From NCBI GenBank assembly GCA_964586785.1, contig CAZPHS010000005.1, positions 36,218 through 100,217 on the forward strand: a stretch of DNA of 64,000 nt. Direction: 5' to 3'. Made by a program: the position numbers and the translations under genes. Shown here piece after piece: positions 8,342 through 17,040 of this stretch. The stretch is from SZUA-584 sp041656035. GTDB taxonomy: Bacteria > Bacillota > Clostridia > Christensenellales > SZUA-584. The notes beneath the pieces are model-generated. The model was given only the letters and a program-made list of their open reading frames with translations, was not told the origin of the DNA and searched no databases. How positions within the stretch are numbered: the stretch's first letter is position 1; each line of letters starts with the position of its first letter.

Positions 8342-10072
8342 TTATTTCTCTTCTGCCGCCTGCCGCGCTTTTCTTTTGCGCGCCATGAAAAACACGGTGA
8401 CTGCGTACATAACGGCCAGCACAGCCGCTGCAATCCAGCCCATCAATCCGCCGGTATTGTCCGCGGGGGCGGGGCGCGCCTGCACAGTTTCGGTCTCCGG
8501 CGCAAGTTTGGCAGGCAGGCCGGTTTTGTTAGTATTGAGCGTATCCGGCAGTTCATCGAGCGTAATAACCTTTTCGTGCCCATAAACCTTGCGCAGCATG
8601 TTAAGACCGGTGTATTCATCGCTATAAGGCCGCCCGGGGGCCTGCATGTCTACAGTAAACTCGCGGTACCACGGGGCGAACCAGAGCCACATCGCGCCTT
8701 CTTTAACGAGAAGGTCGGGGTCGGGTATAACGCCTACCTCAGTCAGCGCAATGATCTTTGGTGTCCGGGTATACGTGAGCGCCTGCTGAAATTGTTCGGT
8801 CTGTGGTGAATAGTCATGTTTTTCGGGGTAGATATCAAGCCCTATGATGTCAACGGTATCGTCGCCCGGATACCATGCGTTAAATTCGTCCGTGTCGTTG
8901 CTCTGGCCGTTCCAGACCCATATCAGGTTACGCAGCCCGTGGTGGTTCACAAGGCGATCGTAGATCAGGTTCCAAAGAGCTATGTAGTTCTCACTGCCCT
9001 GCGTGCCCCACCAGAACCAGCCTCCCGCCGCCTCGTGCAACGGACGCCAGAGCACGGGCACGTCCGCGTCCTGTAAAAGTTTGAGTTGCGCGGCTACCAT
9101 ATCGATATCCTTAAGCATCAGATCGTAGCCTTGCGGATCATCGCCGCTGAGCGCTTTGGCGAAATTAAAATTCGTGGCGGATTTGTAGAAAGATCTATTC
9201 CACGGGTTGTCGGCGGTATCCATGATATCCTTGGGCGAATACCAGTGCCAGCAAAAGGTCACGATGCCGCCCGCGTTCCACCACTCGATCGCCTTTTCGA
9301 TGGTGTGCTGCGGCTCCGTAAGTCGCTTTTCGCTCAGCGTTGTGTAATACATCAGATCGAAGCCCATTAAAGCGGGGTATTTGCCTGTCTGCGCAAAGAT
9401 AGCCGCGGCTTCGGGCGCGTCATATCCTTCCGAATACTGGCCGGACAGCACATAATCGCCATAGATACCGCAAAGGTATTCCATAAGCCGCTGCGCGCTG
9501 TCGGCGGCGTCGGGCGTTACCAGCTCCGGTCGCGCGTACAGCGGGCCCACCTTGGGCGTCTGCAATCTGACTATCAGCGCATCCACGTAAAAATACCCCC
9601 AGTTTTCCATAATCTTTACGGTATGCGTGCCGACGGTGAATTCCGCCTCAAGCACCTGCGTGGTGAAGCTGTTGGATTGCGGCGTGGCCAGCGCTTCGCT
9701 TTGGCGCTCGCCATCGTCAATCGCGATGTCGTTCTTCTTATGAGTATACGGGCAACAGGTTTTGAACACAAGGTCGTATTTGCCCGCTTTGTCGATTTCA
9801 ATGGTGAAAGTCAGCGTGCTGAAATCCGCGTCGGTGTTGTTGAACTCGCCAACAAACCCTGTTCCGGAGTAGCCTTCCACAGCGTAGCCCTGACCGACCG
9901 CATCGTCGGTAAACTCCGTCAGCACCTCGTTGTTTTCCAAAATCGCGTCCTCGGCCTCGTAAATAACGCCATTTTCGCCCGAGTAGTCGTTTTGTTGCGC
10001 CGCAAACGCCGCGTTCGGCAGACCTGCCGCCAGCATCACGACGGTCAGCGGGAGAATAAGATACTTTTTCAT
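8342..10072 (-). CDS. GH26 endo-beta-mannanase with CBM35 and C-terminal membrane anchor
   Basis: A 576-residue extracellular beta-1,4-mannanase. It has a signal peptide (1-25, ending NAAFAAQQ), a carbohydrate-binding module of CBM35 type (~32-170, YEAEDAILENN to GYFYVDALIVRL) and a GH26 catalytic domain (~185-500). The catalytic pair is visible: acid/base Glu347 in WRPLHEAAGGWFWWG and nucleophile Glu445 in ALTEVG. A linker rich in Pro/Thr/Glu leads to a hydrophobic helix (~540-560) and a basic tail (ARKRKARQAAEEK), so the enzyme should stay attached to the membrane. ATG 10072 lies 9 bases after AAAGGA; an in-frame GTG two codons upstream is less likely. It is co-transcribed with the esterase and divergent from the LacI regulator. 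Confidence 0.93.
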   Translation of the reverse strand: MKKYLILPLTVVMLAAGLPNAAFAAQQNDYSGENGVIYEAEDAILENNEVLTEFTDDAVGQGYAVEGYSGTGFVGEFNNTDADFSTLTFTIEIDKAGKYDLVFKTCCPYTHKKNDIAIDDGERQSEALATPQSNSFTTQVLEAEFTVGTHTVKIMENWGYFYVDALIVRLQTPKVGPLYARPELVTPDAADSAQRLMEYLCGIYGDYVLSGQYSEGYDAPEAAAIFAQTGKYPALMGFDLMYYTTLSEKRLTEPQHTIEKAIEWWNAGGIVTFCWHWYSPKDIMDTADNPWNRSFYKSATNFNFAKALSGDDPQGYDLMLKDIDMVAAQLKLLQDADVPVLWRPLHEAAGGWFWWGTQGSENYIALWNLIYDRLVNHHGLRNLIWVWNGQSNDTDEFNAWYPGDDTVDIIGLDIYPEKHDYSPQTEQFQQALTYTRTPKIIALTEVGVIPDPDLLVKEGAMWLWFAPWYREFTVDMQAPGRPYSDEYTGLNMLRKVYGHEKVITLDELPDTLNTNKTGLPAKLAPETETVQARPAPADNTGGLMGWIAAAVLAVMYAVTVFFMARKRKARQAAEEK

Positions 10073-10123
10073 ATACACTGTTCCTTTCTAAAATACGTTA
10101 AGTTAATATTCTAATTGGGTTAG

Positions 10124-10134
10124 GTAACTGTTAT
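10124..10134. promoter_or_regulatory. Candidate operator for the LacI-family regulator (GH26 side)
   Basis: GTAACTGTTAT lies between the divergent GH26 and LacI genes. Nearly the same motif, GTAACTTGTTAT, occurs at 11406-11417 ahead of the sugar-transport operon. The inverted GTAAC/GTTA(T) arms suit a LacI-type dimer. Confidence 0.35.
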
Positions 10135-10313
10135 GGTAATATACTTAACATATATACTAGTGTTTGTAAAGCAAAAAGTGCAGACAAAACGCGTCCGCCG
10201 GTTAACTTAATAAGCTAGTGACAAGATGCGGCAGCGTGTGATATGATTCTGTGTAATGGTTGGGGCGGCTTTATTTTATATGCAAGATATGAGGAACAAA
10301 TAGGAATATGGCA

Positions 10314-11327
10314 ATGAAAAAGAAAGTTACAATGAAGGATATCGCGCGCGAGCTCGGTGTGAGCACGGTAACGGTTTCCAAGGCTTTAACGGATAAGGAA
10401 GGTGTGAGCGAAGAGGTCCGAACGCAGATCAAGTTGCTGTCTAAAAAGATGGGATACCTTTATATCCCCTCGAAGAACGGCGTGAATTCGCGTGAGACAA
10501 ACATAGGCATTGTGATGGCGGATCGTTTTTTTTCCAATAACGCTTTTTATTCCAATCTATATAAGACGGTGGTGCTAAAAGCTGCTGACGCGGGCTTTTC
10601 GGGCATACTTGAGATCGTGTCCGAGCAGGCGGAAAGAGAGTTGACGCTGCCGCAGGTCATCGCGCAGAACAAGGCGGACGGTATCATATTCCTGGGGCAA
10701 ATGGATAAGGCCTATATCAATCTGATAGTGGGCGCGGGCTTGCCGTACGTGTTTTTGGACTTTTATGACGAACATGCCGATGTCAGCGCGGTGGTGAGCG
10801 ACAGCGTGTACGGCACCTACCAGCTTACGAACTATCTGCTGGAGCAGGGGCATACGCGCGTCGGCTTTATCGGAAACATCACCTCGACCAGCAGTATACT
10901 TGACCGGTATCTGGGGTATTGCCGCTCGTTGCTTGAGCACGGCGTGCCCATGCGTGGCGACTGGCTGATAAGCGATCGCGACGAGAGGGGTCGTTTCATC
11001 GACATTGCGATGCCCGACGATATGCCCAGCGCTTTTGTGTGTAACTGCGACGAGGTGGCGTATCAGCTGATGGAGAAATTAAAAACGCAGGGCTACAGCC
11101 TGCCTGCCGACATCTCGCTAGTGGGCTTTGACGATCACGTATACGCCAAGCTGTGCATACCGCAACTGACCACGTATCGCGTGGACGTGGAGGCGATGGG
11201 CGCGGCCGCGGTTTCAACAATTATACGCAAAATCAACAAAAAGTACTGCATACCCGGGCGGATCGTCGTGGGGGGCGAGTTTGTCATAAGGGATTCTGTC
11301 GCTCGAATCGCGCCGTCCGCCGTTTAA
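10314..11327 (+). CDS. LacI-family transcriptional regulator of the mannan locus
   Basis: A 337-residue repressor. The N-terminus is a standard LacI helix-turn-helix (VTMKDIARELGVSTVTVSKA with hinge helix region VSEEVRTQIKLLSKKMGY), followed by a periplasmic-binding-protein-like sensor domain (TNIGIVMADRFF; ADGIIFLGQ; GHTRVGFIGN; DISLVGFDD). Recognition helix and hinge are intact. ATG 10314 is 8 bases after AGGA; ATG 10308 is also in frame. The gene lies between the divergent mannanase/esterase genes and the sugar-transport operon. Repeated motifs at 10124 and 11406 suggest it controls both sides, with a mannose-containing saccharide as the likely effector. A terminator follows, so it is a separate transcription unit. 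Confidence 0.92.
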   Translation: MKKKVTMKDIARELGVSTVTVSKALTDKEGVSEEVRTQIKLLSKKMGYLYIPSKNGVNSRETNIGIVMADRFFSNNAFYSNLYKTVVLKAADAGFSGILEIVSEQAERELTLPQVIAQNKADGIIFLGQMDKAYINLIVGAGLPYVFLDFYDEHADVSAVVSDSVYGTYQLTNYLLEQGHTRVGFIGNITSTSSILDRYLGYCRSLLEHGVPMRGDWLISDRDERGRFIDIAMPDDMPSAFVCNCDEVAYQLMEKLKTQGYSLPADISLVGFDDHVYAKLCIPQLTTYRVDVEAMGAAAVSTIIRKINKKYCIPGRIVVGGEFVIRDSVARIAPSAV

Positions 11328-11356
11328 CCATAGTGCGCCGCTAAAGTCCATAAACC

Positions 11357-11391
11357 AAGCTTTTCGGGGTCTTCGCTCGAAAGGCTTTTTT
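11357..11391 (+). terminator. Rho-independent terminator after lacI-type gene
   Basis: AAGCTTTTCG and CGAAAGGCTT pair over 10 bp (one G-U) around an 11-base loop and are followed by six T residues. Confidence 0.8.
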
Positions 11392-11405
11392 GTTTACGTA
11401 AATAA

Positions 11406-11417
11406 AGTAACTTGTTA
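11406..11417. promoter_or_regulatory. Candidate operator for the LacI-family regulator (transport side)
   Basis: GTAACTTGTTAT lies 24 bases upstream of the -35 hexamer of the transport operon and resembles the motif at 10124-10134. Confidence 0.35.
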
Positions 11418-11440
11418 TACATAAATAGAGAAAGTTACCC

Positions 11441-11468
11441 TTGACAATTACTTAACGATGGATATAAT
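11441..11468 (+). promoter_or_regulatory. Strong sigma-A-type promoter of the manno-oligosaccharide operon
   Basis: TTGACA and TATAAT, both perfect consensus, with a 16-base spacer. GTTAACC near the expected start of transcription (11478-11484) may be a further regulator contact. Confidence 0.75.
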
Positions 11469-11528
11469 TAAAGCTATGTTAACCTAAAAACAATATTCCA
11501 CAAACAAATCAAATCAAGGAGGAAAATC

Positions 11529-12878
11529 ATGAAGAAGCAACAAAAAATCGTTCTGGCGGCGCTTTTGTGCCTTGTGATGGTCATGACTGTTTTTGCCGGA
11601 TGCGGGAAAACCGAGGTGCCGGCGGATACCGGCGACCCGGACGCGTCAGCGCCCGTTGTTGTCGAACCGGAGAATATCAGCGGTACTATCACCATGCTTA
11701 CGCACAGGACGGATAGACTTGCGGACGGTACGTTTGACGCGCTGCTCGCACAGTTTAAGGAGAAGTACCCCGGCGCGGACGTAAAGTTCGAGGGTATTAC
11801 TGACTATGCCGGCGAGCTGGCCACCCGTGTACAGACCAAAGAATACGGCGATGTGCTGATGATACCCGACGCAGTTCCCGCCACAGAGTACCCGCGTTAT
11901 TTTGAGCCGCTGGGCACCGTGGAAGAGCTTTCCGGCAAATATCGTGAAGAGTACCTGTACTCAAAATGGATCGACGGCAAGGTTTACGGACTCGCTTACA
12001 TGAGCACGGTACAGGGCATACTTTACAATAAGGCCGTGTTTGCCGAAGCCGGCATTACCACGCTTCCCAAGACGCCTGAAGAATTCCTCGATGCGCTAAG
12101 GCTCATTAAAGACAACACCGACGCAATTCCCTATTATACCAACGCGAACTCCGGCTGGCCGCTTAACCAGTGGGAAGACCACTGCGCAGGTTCGGTAACA
12201 GGCGATCCGGATTACAAAAATAACAAGCTTGCTCTTGACAAGCAGGCGTGGGCTCCCGGCAGCTCACACTATGTTGTTGCCAAACTGCTCTATGACGTAA
12301 TCGATCAGGGCCTTTGCGAAGCCGACCCCACAACCTGTGACTGGGAGGCGTCCAAGGGTATGCTCAACCGCGGCGAGATAGGCTGCATGGTTCTCGGAAA
12401 CTGGGCGATCTCTCAGATGAAGGAAGCAGGCGACACTCCCGAAAACGTCGGATACATGCCTTTCCCCGTTACGGTCGGCGGCAAGCAGTATGCGACATCC
12501 GCGACGGATTATTGCTACGCCATCAACATCCACAGCGAGAACAAAGATCTCGCACGCGCATGGATCGACTTCCTGCTTGACGAATCTGGTATTGCTGTGA
12601 GAGAGGGCGGTATCTCGCTGCTCAAGGGCGATCCCATGCCGGGCGGACTCGAAGATTTTGAAGGCGTAATATTTGTGGTGGATAATCCGGCGACGGATGA
12701 AAACGTTGGCAAGCTGACCGAGGTGGAGATAGAATCGGGTCTCGCGCTCTATGACGAGTCCAGAATGGCGCGCATCGTTGACGCGGCGCGCAATATATCA
12801 GGTGAAACATTCGATGCGATCATGGCTGATCTCAACGCGAAATGGGCGGCCGCGATTGATGTCGTATACGGTGGCTAA
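11529..12878 (+). CDS. ABC transporter sugar-binding lipoprotein (family 1)
   Basis: A 449-residue extracellular solute-binding protein that captures oligosaccharides for an ABC importer. It has a lipoprotein signal (residues 1-24, lipobox VFAGC), an acidic linker, and the family-1 fold with typical stretches: ISGTITMLTHRTDRLADG, then DVLMIPDAVP, YGLAYMSTVQGILYNKAVF and GEIGCMVLGNWAISQMK. AAGGAGG precedes the ATG. It is the first gene of the operon, directly followed by two permeases of the matching class. Given the downstream phosphorylases and epimerase, the ligand is probably beta-1,4-manno-oligosaccharide. A strong hairpin right after it may raise its transcript level over that of the permeases. 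Confidence 0.93.
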   Translation: MKKQQKIVLAALLCLVMVMTVFAGCGKTEVPADTGDPDASAPVVVEPENISGTITMLTHRTDRLADGTFDALLAQFKEKYPGADVKFEGITDYAGELATRVQTKEYGDVLMIPDAVPATEYPRYFEPLGTVEELSGKYREEYLYSKWIDGKVYGLAYMSTVQGILYNKAVFAEAGITTLPKTPEEFLDALRLIKDNTDAIPYYTNANSGWPLNQWEDHCAGSVTGDPDYKNNKLALDKQAWAPGSSHYVVAKLLYDVIDQGLCEADPTTCDWEASKGMLNRGEIGCMVLGNWAISQMKEAGDTPENVGYMPFPVTVGGKQYATSATDYCYAINIHSENKDLARAWIDFLLDESGIAVREGGISLLKGDPMPGGLEDFEGVIFVVDNPATDENVGKLTEVEIESGLALYDESRMARIVDAARNISGETFDAIMADLNAKWAAAIDVVYGG

Positions 12879-12920
12879 ACAAGAACTGACAACATATCAA
12901 CTTTAATTCCGGCGTTTGAC

Positions 12921-12954
12921 GCGGGCTGTCCGACATGCCTTTTTGACAGCCCGC
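12921..12954 (+). other. Intercistronic stem-loop between binding protein and permease
   Basis: GCGGGCTGTC and GACAGCCCGC form a perfect 10-bp stem with a 14-base loop. No T tract follows, so it is not an intrinsic terminator. Such hairpins commonly protect the 3' end of the binding-protein message. Confidence 0.7.
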
Positions 12955-13024
12955 TGCTTACCGCCGCCGTGCGATGTCCGTAACAGGGCCGGGACGCGAA
13001 GCCGGAATGTATAGCGAGGTTCAT

Positions 13025-13975
13025 ATGAAACTTTCAACTTCCGAATCGGGCGTAGCCGGCACAAGCAAAGTGAAGACGATGTTATCAAAGCCGCGCGGCA
13101 TGTCGCAGATCAAGAGCCAGCAGCGGATTACAATCATTTGTTTTCTGGCTATTCCTTTGCTCTTGCTGTTTGTGTTCACATATCTGCCTTTGGTAGACAT
13201 GGTCCGGTACAGCTTTTACAAATGGGACGGCTATTCCCAGATGAAGTTTATCGGTTTTGATAACTATATCACCGCGCTGGTTCAGTCCGAATACTGGGCG
13301 GCGTTTCGCACCAGCCTTTATTATCTGGTCGGTTCGCTTGTGCAGATAGCGATTGCGCTGTTCTTTTCTACGCTCTTTTGCTACAAAATGCGCGGGCGCA
13401 GTTTTTTCAAGGGCGTACTGTTTTTTCCGTCGCTGATGAACGGCGTCGCAATCGGGTTTGTGTTTTTGTATTTTTTCAAAGGCGGCGGCACGTTGGATAC
13501 CATATTAGTGGCATTCGGCGTACCCGCGAAGGACATTCCACTGTGGCTTGGCAATATCAACCTGATCAACATTTCGCTGACATTTGTGTCGGTATGGCGC
13601 TATATGGGACAGAACATGGTCATGTTCTCAGGCGCTACGGAGTCAATCAGCGGAGATTTTTTTGAGGCCGCCGAGATCGACGGCGCGAATAAATGGCAGC
13701 AGTTCTGGTATATCATACTGCCGAATATCCGCGGCGTAGTGGCGCTAAACCTGATACTGGCCGTCAAGGGCGCAATCAGCGTGTATGAGATACCGTTCGT
13801 AATGACGCGCGGAAGCGGGGGTTCGATGACATACGTTATCAAAACGCTGCACACCGCGTTCACGAGCCGGAAGATAGGGCTGGCGTGCGCTCTGGGTGTG
13901 ATACTGCTGATTATGGTTCTAATTATATCCGTAATCCAAAAACGGTTCGTGGAAGGCAAGGAGGAGAAAGCGTGA
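13025..13975 (+). CDS. ABC sugar transporter permease (MalF/UgpA class)
   Basis: A 316-residue inner-membrane permease with about six membrane segments (first: IICFLAIPLLLLFVFTYLPL). The ATPase-contact EAA loop is visible as EAAEIDGANKWQQFWYIILP, two-thirds of the way along, as expected. I chose ATG 13025 because GCGAGGT lies 5 bases upstream; an in-frame ATG at 12974 lacks a good ribosome site. It overlaps the next permease by 4 bases (GTGA), a sign of coupled translation. With its partner it forms the channel of the importer. No ATPase gene is nearby; a shared MsmX-type ATPase encoded elsewhere is the usual solution in Firmicutes. Confidence 0.93.
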   Translation: MKLSTSESGVAGTSKVKTMLSKPRGMSQIKSQQRITIICFLAIPLLLLFVFTYLPLVDMVRYSFYKWDGYSQMKFIGFDNYITALVQSEYWAAFRTSLYYLVGSLVQIAIALFFSTLFCYKMRGRSFFKGVLFFPSLMNGVAIGFVFLYFFKGGGTLDTILVAFGVPAKDIPLWLGNINLINISLTFVSVWRYMGQNMVMFSGATESISGDFFEAAEIDGANKWQQFWYIILPNIRGVVALNLILAVKGAISVYEIPFVMTRGSGGSMTYVIKTLHTAFTSRKIGLACALGVILLIMVLIISVIQKRFVEGKEEKA

Positions 13976-14817
13976 AAACAAACACACCCGTCAGAACGGC
14001 GGTGCTCAAAACGCTCAAATATTTAGTATTGACCGTCGCGGTGCTGATCACGCTGATTCCGTTGCTGGTCGTATTATTAGGCTCGCTTAAGACTAATCAG
14101 GAGCTTTTCAGCACGGGACCGCTCGATCTGCCGCGGAACTGGTTCAATCTGCAAAACTACGTGACAGCGTTCACCGACGGCAAGATGCTGCTCGGCTTTT
14201 GGAACACGGCGTTGATACTGGCAGCGGCTCTATGTGCCACCGTGCTGTTGGGAGCCATGACGGCGTATGTGCTGAGCCGCTTTCGCTTCAAGTTTCGCGG
14301 CACAATCAAAATGCTTTTTTTGGTGGCGTCGCTGATTCCCAGTATCACCATGCAGATGAGTACGTTTCAGATAATTGTGGGGCTCGGGCTTTATGATACC
14401 ATGTGGGCGACGATATTGCTGTTTGCGGGCACGGATATCATCTCTATCTATATTTTCTTGCAGTTCCTCAACGGCATACCGGTCTCGATTGACAGTGCGG
14501 CGATTATGGACGGCGCGTCCTTCCCGCAGATATTTTTCAGGATCATTATGCCGCTGCTAAAGCCGGCCATCGTGACGGTAGTAATCATAAAGGGCGTGGC
14601 GTTTTACAACGAGTTTTACACGCCGTACCTTTATATGAAGAATCAGAATCTGTCGGTGATATCCACATCTCTCTACCGTTTTCAGGGACCATATAACACA
14701 CAGTGGGAGGTAATCTGCGCGGGTATCATAATAACGATGATACCGACATTGGTCATATTCCTGCTGCTGCAAAAATGGATATACAGAGGACTGACGGAAG
14801 GTTCGGTTAAGGAATAG
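13972..14817 (+). CDS. ABC sugar transporter permease (MalG class)
   Basis: A 281-residue permease and partner of the preceding one. It starts with GTG inside the stop codon of the upstream gene, behind AAGGAGG. It has about six membrane segments (LKYLVLTVAVLITLIPLLVV first) and an EAA loop DSAAIMDGASFPQIFFRIIM followed by PLLKPA. The middle segment motif MTAYVLSRFRFK is typical of the carbohydrate uptake family 1. It should form a heterodimer with the upstream permease for import of manno-oligosaccharides. Twenty bases separate it from the first phosphorylase, so uptake and breakdown are expressed together. Confidence 0.93.
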   Translation: MKTNTPVRTAVLKTLKYLVLTVAVLITLIPLLVVLLGSLKTNQELFSTGPLDLPRNWFNLQNYVTAFTDGKMLLGFWNTALILAAALCATVLLGAMTAYVLSRFRFKFRGTIKMLFLVASLIPSITMQMSTFQIIVGLGLYDTMWATILLFAGTDIISIYIFLQFLNGIPVSIDSAAIMDGASFPQIFFRIIMPLLKPAIVTVVIIKGVAFYNEFYTPYLYMKNQNLSVISTSLYRFQGPYNTQWEVICAGIIITMIPTLVIFLLLQKWIYRGLTEGSVKE

Positions 14818-14836
14818 AAACGAGGGTTTTGACATC

Positions 14837-15850
14837 ATGGAAAAAATCAAACTGATAATGGGCAAGTCGCTGCCGGATCTGCCTTGGGAGCCAAGACCGA
14901 AAGGATGCGGCGATGTCGTCTGGCGATATTCGGGGAATCCGGTCATAGGGAGAAATCCGATCAAAAACGTGGTACGGATATTCAACGGCTCGGTGCTGCC
15001 CTATGAAGGCGGCTATATAGGCGTGTTCCGCGGGGAACAGCGCGACGGTATCCCCCATATTTATCTTGGCCGCAGCAAAGACGGTTTTGTGTGGGGCTTT
15101 GAGCAAGAACGTGTCCGTCTTGAGGATACCGGTGGCCGCGAGGTTTGTCTCAAATATGCGTACGATCCGCGTCTTGTCGAAATCGACGGTACGTATTATT
15201 TCATGTGGTGCACGGATAACCACGGCGCCACCATAGGGCTTGCCAAAACAACGGATTTTAAGCGCTTTAGTATTATGGACAATCCGTTTCTGCCATTCAA
15301 CCGCAACGCCGTGCTGTTTCCGCGTAAAATCAACGGCAGCTATATTATGTTGTCGCGCCCGAGCGACGGCGGCCACACGCCCTTCGGCGATGTGTTTTTA
15401 AGCGAAAGTCTCGATCTTGTGTATTGGGGCAAACACAAGCATGTGCTTGCGCCCACGGGCAATTGGTGGGAATCCGTCAAGGTTGGGGGCGGCGCGGTGC
15501 CCATTGAAACCAGCGAGGGATGGCTGCTTTTCTACCACGGCGTAACGAGCACCTGCAACGGCTTCGTTTACAGCGTCGGTTGCGCGCTGCTGGATCGCGA
15601 GCGGCCGTGGATCGTGCGTCATCGCAGTAAAAACTTTCTGCTCACGCCCGAGACAGCATACGAAGAGCGCGGCTTTGTGCCCAATGTGTGCTTCCCGTGC
15701 GCGGCGCTTGTAGACGCTCAGACGGGGCGCATCGCCATATACTACGGCGCGGCGGACAGCTGTGTGGCGCTGGCTTTTGCGTTCCTAGATGAGATTGTCG
15801 CCTATGTGAAGGACAACGGAATGTCTGCCGATGCGGGGAGCGCCAAATGA
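14837..15850 (+). CDS. GH130 beta-1,4-manno-oligosaccharide phosphorylase
   Basis: A 337-residue cytoplasmic phosphorylase of glycoside hydrolase family 130. It cleaves the terminal mannosyl unit with inorganic phosphate, giving mannose 1-phosphate. Family features are the five-bladed propeller repeats, RIFNGSV, the catalytic-acid region KYAYDPRLVEIDG (Asp110), NRNAVLFPRKINGSYIMLSR, and GGGAVPIETSEGWLLFYHGV. The shorter form and the wording of these motifs fit subgroup 2 (oligosaccharide rather than mannosyl-glucose phosphorylase), but substrate length is an inference. It is followed, with a 4-base ATGA overlap, by the disaccharide 2-epimerase and then by the second GH130 enzyme, as in other beta-mannan loci. 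Confidence 0.88.
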   Translation: MEKIKLIMGKSLPDLPWEPRPKGCGDVVWRYSGNPVIGRNPIKNVVRIFNGSVLPYEGGYIGVFRGEQRDGIPHIYLGRSKDGFVWGFEQERVRLEDTGGREVCLKYAYDPRLVEIDGTYYFMWCTDNHGATIGLAKTTDFKRFSIMDNPFLPFNRNAVLFPRKINGSYIMLSRPSDGGHTPFGDVFLSESLDLVYWGKHKHVLAPTGNWWESVKVGGGAVPIETSEGWLLFYHGVTSTCNGFVYSVGCALLDRERPWIVRHRSKNFLLTPETAYEERGFVPNVCFPCAALVDAQTGRIAIYYGAADSCVALAFAFLDEIVAYVKDNGMSADAGSAK

Positions 15851-17040
15851 CAAAGTCGATACACACTCTCGCGGAATGGTCCAGACACGAGCTTAAAGAA
15901 CGCATTATTCCGTTTTGGCACGCGCTGCGCGATGATACGCACGGCGGCTTTTGCGGAAGGGTAGATTACAACCTTGATAAGGACTGGCAGGCCGACAAGG
16001 GCAGCATACTCAACAGCCGCATACTCTGGTTCTTTTCCAACGCGTATATGCTTTTTGGGGACGAAACGCTAATGGACGACGCGAACCATGCGTATCGTTT
16101 TTTGTGCGATCACTGCCTTGACAGCCGAAACGACGGGGTTTATTGGTCGGTTAAATACGACGGCGCTGTCAGCGATAGCACCAAGCACACTTATAATCAG
16201 GGCTTCGCGATATACGCGTTGTGCGCTTATTACGATGCCACCGGAGACAAGCGCGCACTTAACCGCGCGCATAAGCTGTGTACCCTCATCGAGAAAAAGT
16301 GCCGCGACGATATGGGGTATCTGGAATCGTTCACGGCGGATTTTCTGCCGGAGCCGAACAAAAAGCTTTCTGAAAACGGCGTTATCGCCCACCGCACGAT
16401 GAACACCACGCTGCACGTGCTGGAGGCCTATACCGAGCTTTACCGAATGGGAGGGCGCGCGCAAACCGCCGACCTGCTGCGCACGCTGCTAGATATAATC
16501 GCCGACAAAATATACGACCCTCAAAAAACGCGGCTGAACGTATTTTTCAATGAGCAGATGGGGCACATTCTTGATCTTGAGTCGTACGGACACGATATAG
16601 AGGCGGCATGGCTTATCGACCGTGCGTGCGCCGTGCTCAAAGACCCCGCGTATTCCGCGAAGCTCGCGCCGCTCACCGCCGCGCTTGAGCGCAAAACACT
16701 TAGCCGCGCGCTGGAAAAATCCATGCTGATCAATGAAAGTTGCAACGGCAAGGAGGATCGCACGAGCATCTGGTGGGTGCAGGCTGAGGGTGTTGTGGGT
16801 TTTGTTAACGCGTATCAGAAAGCGCGGTCTGGCAAAGGGTATCTGAAGGCCGCTTACGACCTTTGGACGCACATTCGTGAAAATCAGATAGACCGCCGTA
16901 CTGGGTCCGAATGGCTCTGGGCTGTGGACGAGAACGCCGTTCCGAAGGAAGATCAGCCGATTGTAAACGAATGGAAATGCCCGTATCATAACGGCCGAAT
17001 GTGCATCGAGCTGATAAGGAGAGCGGCACATGCTTCATGA
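15847..17040 (+). CDS. Cellobiose/mannobiose 2-epimerase
   Basis: A 397-residue member of the N-acylglucosamine 2-epimerase superfamily with an alpha6/alpha6 barrel. It inverts C2 at the reducing end of beta-1,4-disaccharides, turning mannobiose into mannosyl-glucose. Expected catalytic histidines are seen in HRTMNTTLHVLEAYTELY, LESYGHDIEAAWLID and CPYHNGRMCIELIRR; substrate aromatic residues are seen in TSIWWVQAEGVVGF and GSEWLWAVDE. Length matches characterised cellobiose 2-epimerases (about 390-410). Its place between two GH130 phosphorylases fits the described mannan pathway, in which the epimerase feeds the mannosyl-glucose phosphorylase. It overlaps both neighbours (4 and 11 bases), pointing to tight co-expression. 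Confidence 0.92.
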   Translation: MTKSIHTLAEWSRHELKERIIPFWHALRDDTHGGFCGRVDYNLDKDWQADKGSILNSRILWFFSNAYMLFGDETLMDDANHAYRFLCDHCLDSRNDGVYWSVKYDGAVSDSTKHTYNQGFAIYALCAYYDATGDKRALNRAHKLCTLIEKKCRDDMGYLESFTADFLPEPNKKLSENGVIAHRTMNTTLHVLEAYTELYRMGGRAQTADLLRTLLDIIADKIYDPQKTRLNVFFNEQMGHILDLESYGHDIEAAWLIDRACAVLKDPAYSAKLAPLTAALERKTLSRALEKSMLINESCNGKEDRTSIWWVQAEGVVGFVNAYQKARSGKGYLKAAYDLWTHIRENQIDRRTGSEWLWAVDENAVPKEDQPIVNEWKCPYHNGRMCIELIRRAAHAS

